A stretch of 5,614 nt of DNA, taken from positions 1 to 5,614 of the forward strand of contig CAMJRV010000187.1 of assembly GCA_946408315.1 (NCBI GenBank). The letters are read 5' to 3'. A model generated the notes under the pieces. That model saw only the letters and a list, made by a program, of their open reading frames with translations, was not told the DNA's origin and ran no database searches. This DNA is from an uncultured Bacillota bacterium. GTDB taxonomy: Bacteria > Bacillota > Clostridia > Peptostreptococcales > Anaerovoracaceae. Shown here one piece after another: positions 5,341 to 5,614 of this stretch (its first letter is position 1; each line of letters opens with the position of its first letter). Made by a program: the position numbers and the translations under genes.

Positions 5341-5369
5341 TTGTATTAAGCAGGTTGAAATGTTAAAAT
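5341..5369 (+). promoter_or_regulatory. Candidate SigA promoter of radC
   Basis: TTGTAT (5341-5346) and TAAAAT (5364-5369) are 17 bp apart, and TG at 5361-5362 makes an extended -10. Transcription would start near 5376, giving a leader of about 67 nt. A second, weaker pair upstream (TTGAAT 5321-5326, TATTAA 5344-5349, 17 bp) is possible. An inverted repeat ACAATT/AATTGT (5331-5344) overlaps the -35 box and is a possible operator; it does not resemble a LexA box. Confidence 0.6.
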
Positions 5370-5442
5370 ATAAGATATTTATGAGAATAACGATCGCAGG
5401 GGACAAAGCGGGAGAGAAGGAGGACAAGTTAAGGGGGAAAAA

Positions 5443-5614
5443 ATGAATCACATGAGAAAAGGCGCCATGATCAAGGAGCTGCCTTTCGAGGAACGGCCCA
5501 GAGAGAAGCTGATACAGAGCGGGGCAGCGTCGTTGTCCAATTCGGAGCTTCTCGCAATCCTGATCGGATCGGGAACGAGGGAATCGTCTGCTATCATGCT
5601 TGCGAACCGAATCC
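5443..5614 (+). CDS. radC: RadC family JAMM-domain protein, N-terminal part (3' end outside window)
   Basis: RadC proteins have an N-terminal helix-hairpin-helix-like region and a C-terminal JAMM metalloprotease-fold domain. They were long annotated as DNA repair proteins, but that role is doubtful and the true substrate is unknown. Only the first 57 codons are visible. They contain the family's opening IKELPFEERPREKLIQSGAASL (about 10-31) and SNSELLAILIGSGTRE (about 32-47), which identify it firmly; the JAMM motif would lie beyond the edge. ATG 5443 is chosen because AGGGGG (5432-5437) lies 5 nt upstream; M4 (5452) and M9 (5467) are alternatives. A second, better site AAGGAGG (5417-5423) lies 19 nt before the ATG with no start codon in range. 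A 21-codon reading frame (5381-5446) ends in an ATGA overlap with this start. Confidence 0.92.
   Translation, partial: MNHMRKGAMIKELPFEERPREKLIQSGAASLSNSELLAILIGSGTRESSAIMLANRI

Noticed and set aside
1..5614. CRISPR array, tRNA, rRNA, riboswitch, phage or toxin-antitoxin genes
   Set aside because: No regularly spaced repeats, no cloverleaf or rRNA sequence, no recognisable riboswitch core and no such protein families were seen on either strand.

Overview
The window reads as a chromosomal segment of an endospore-forming member of the Clostridia (Firmicutes). The main evidence is an intact gene for the late mother-cell sporulation sigma factor SigK with an N-terminal pro-sequence, together with a small six-cysteine DUF1540 protein of a type common in Clostridia, Shine-Dalgarno sites of the AGGAGG type, and Gram-positive style terminators. 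The species cannot be named from this stretch.

Layout. Plus strand, 1-1654: the 3' part of cmk (cytidylate kinase), overlapped by 13 bp by a DUF1015 gene, probably one operon, closed by a strong hairpin terminator at 1663-1705. Plus strand, 1708-3294: a compact class B penicillin-binding protein (transpeptidase) whose start codon lies right at the end of that terminator's U-tract. Minus strand, 4001-3291: sigK, convergent with the PBP gene and sharing a CTAG stop tetranucleotide with it. Positions 4002-4265 (264 bp) hold no gene. This gap contains a candidate SigE-type promoter for sigK, a short REP-like hairpin region (about 4087-4126) and a 110-nt long inverted repeat (4134-4243). Minus strand, 4868-4266: maf (nucleotide pyrophosphatase). 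Minus strand, 5201-5031: a 56-residue DUF1540 gene with its own terminator at 4943-4984. Positions 5202-5442 are a divergent control region. Plus strand from 5443: the first 57 codons of radC, running off the window.

How the genes fit. Cmk supplies CDP/dCDP, Maf removes non-canonical or excess nucleoside triphosphates and is linked to septum control, RadC is a JAMM-fold protein historically linked to repair, the PBP cross-links peptidoglycan, and SigK drives late spore-coat and mother-cell lysis genes. maf next to radC is the start of the widespread Firmicute maf-radC-mreBCD-min cluster, so mreB is the expected gene beyond the right edge. Here, however, maf is inverted relative to radC and a DUF1540 gene lies between them. 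A class B PBP beside sigK matches, from memory, the arrangement in Clostridioides difficile (PBP3 next to sigK).

I found no convincing undescribed multi-gene system. The most unusual structures are the terminator/start-codon overlap at 1663-1710, the shared CTAG stop of the PBP gene and sigK, and the nested inverted-repeat element upstream of sigK.
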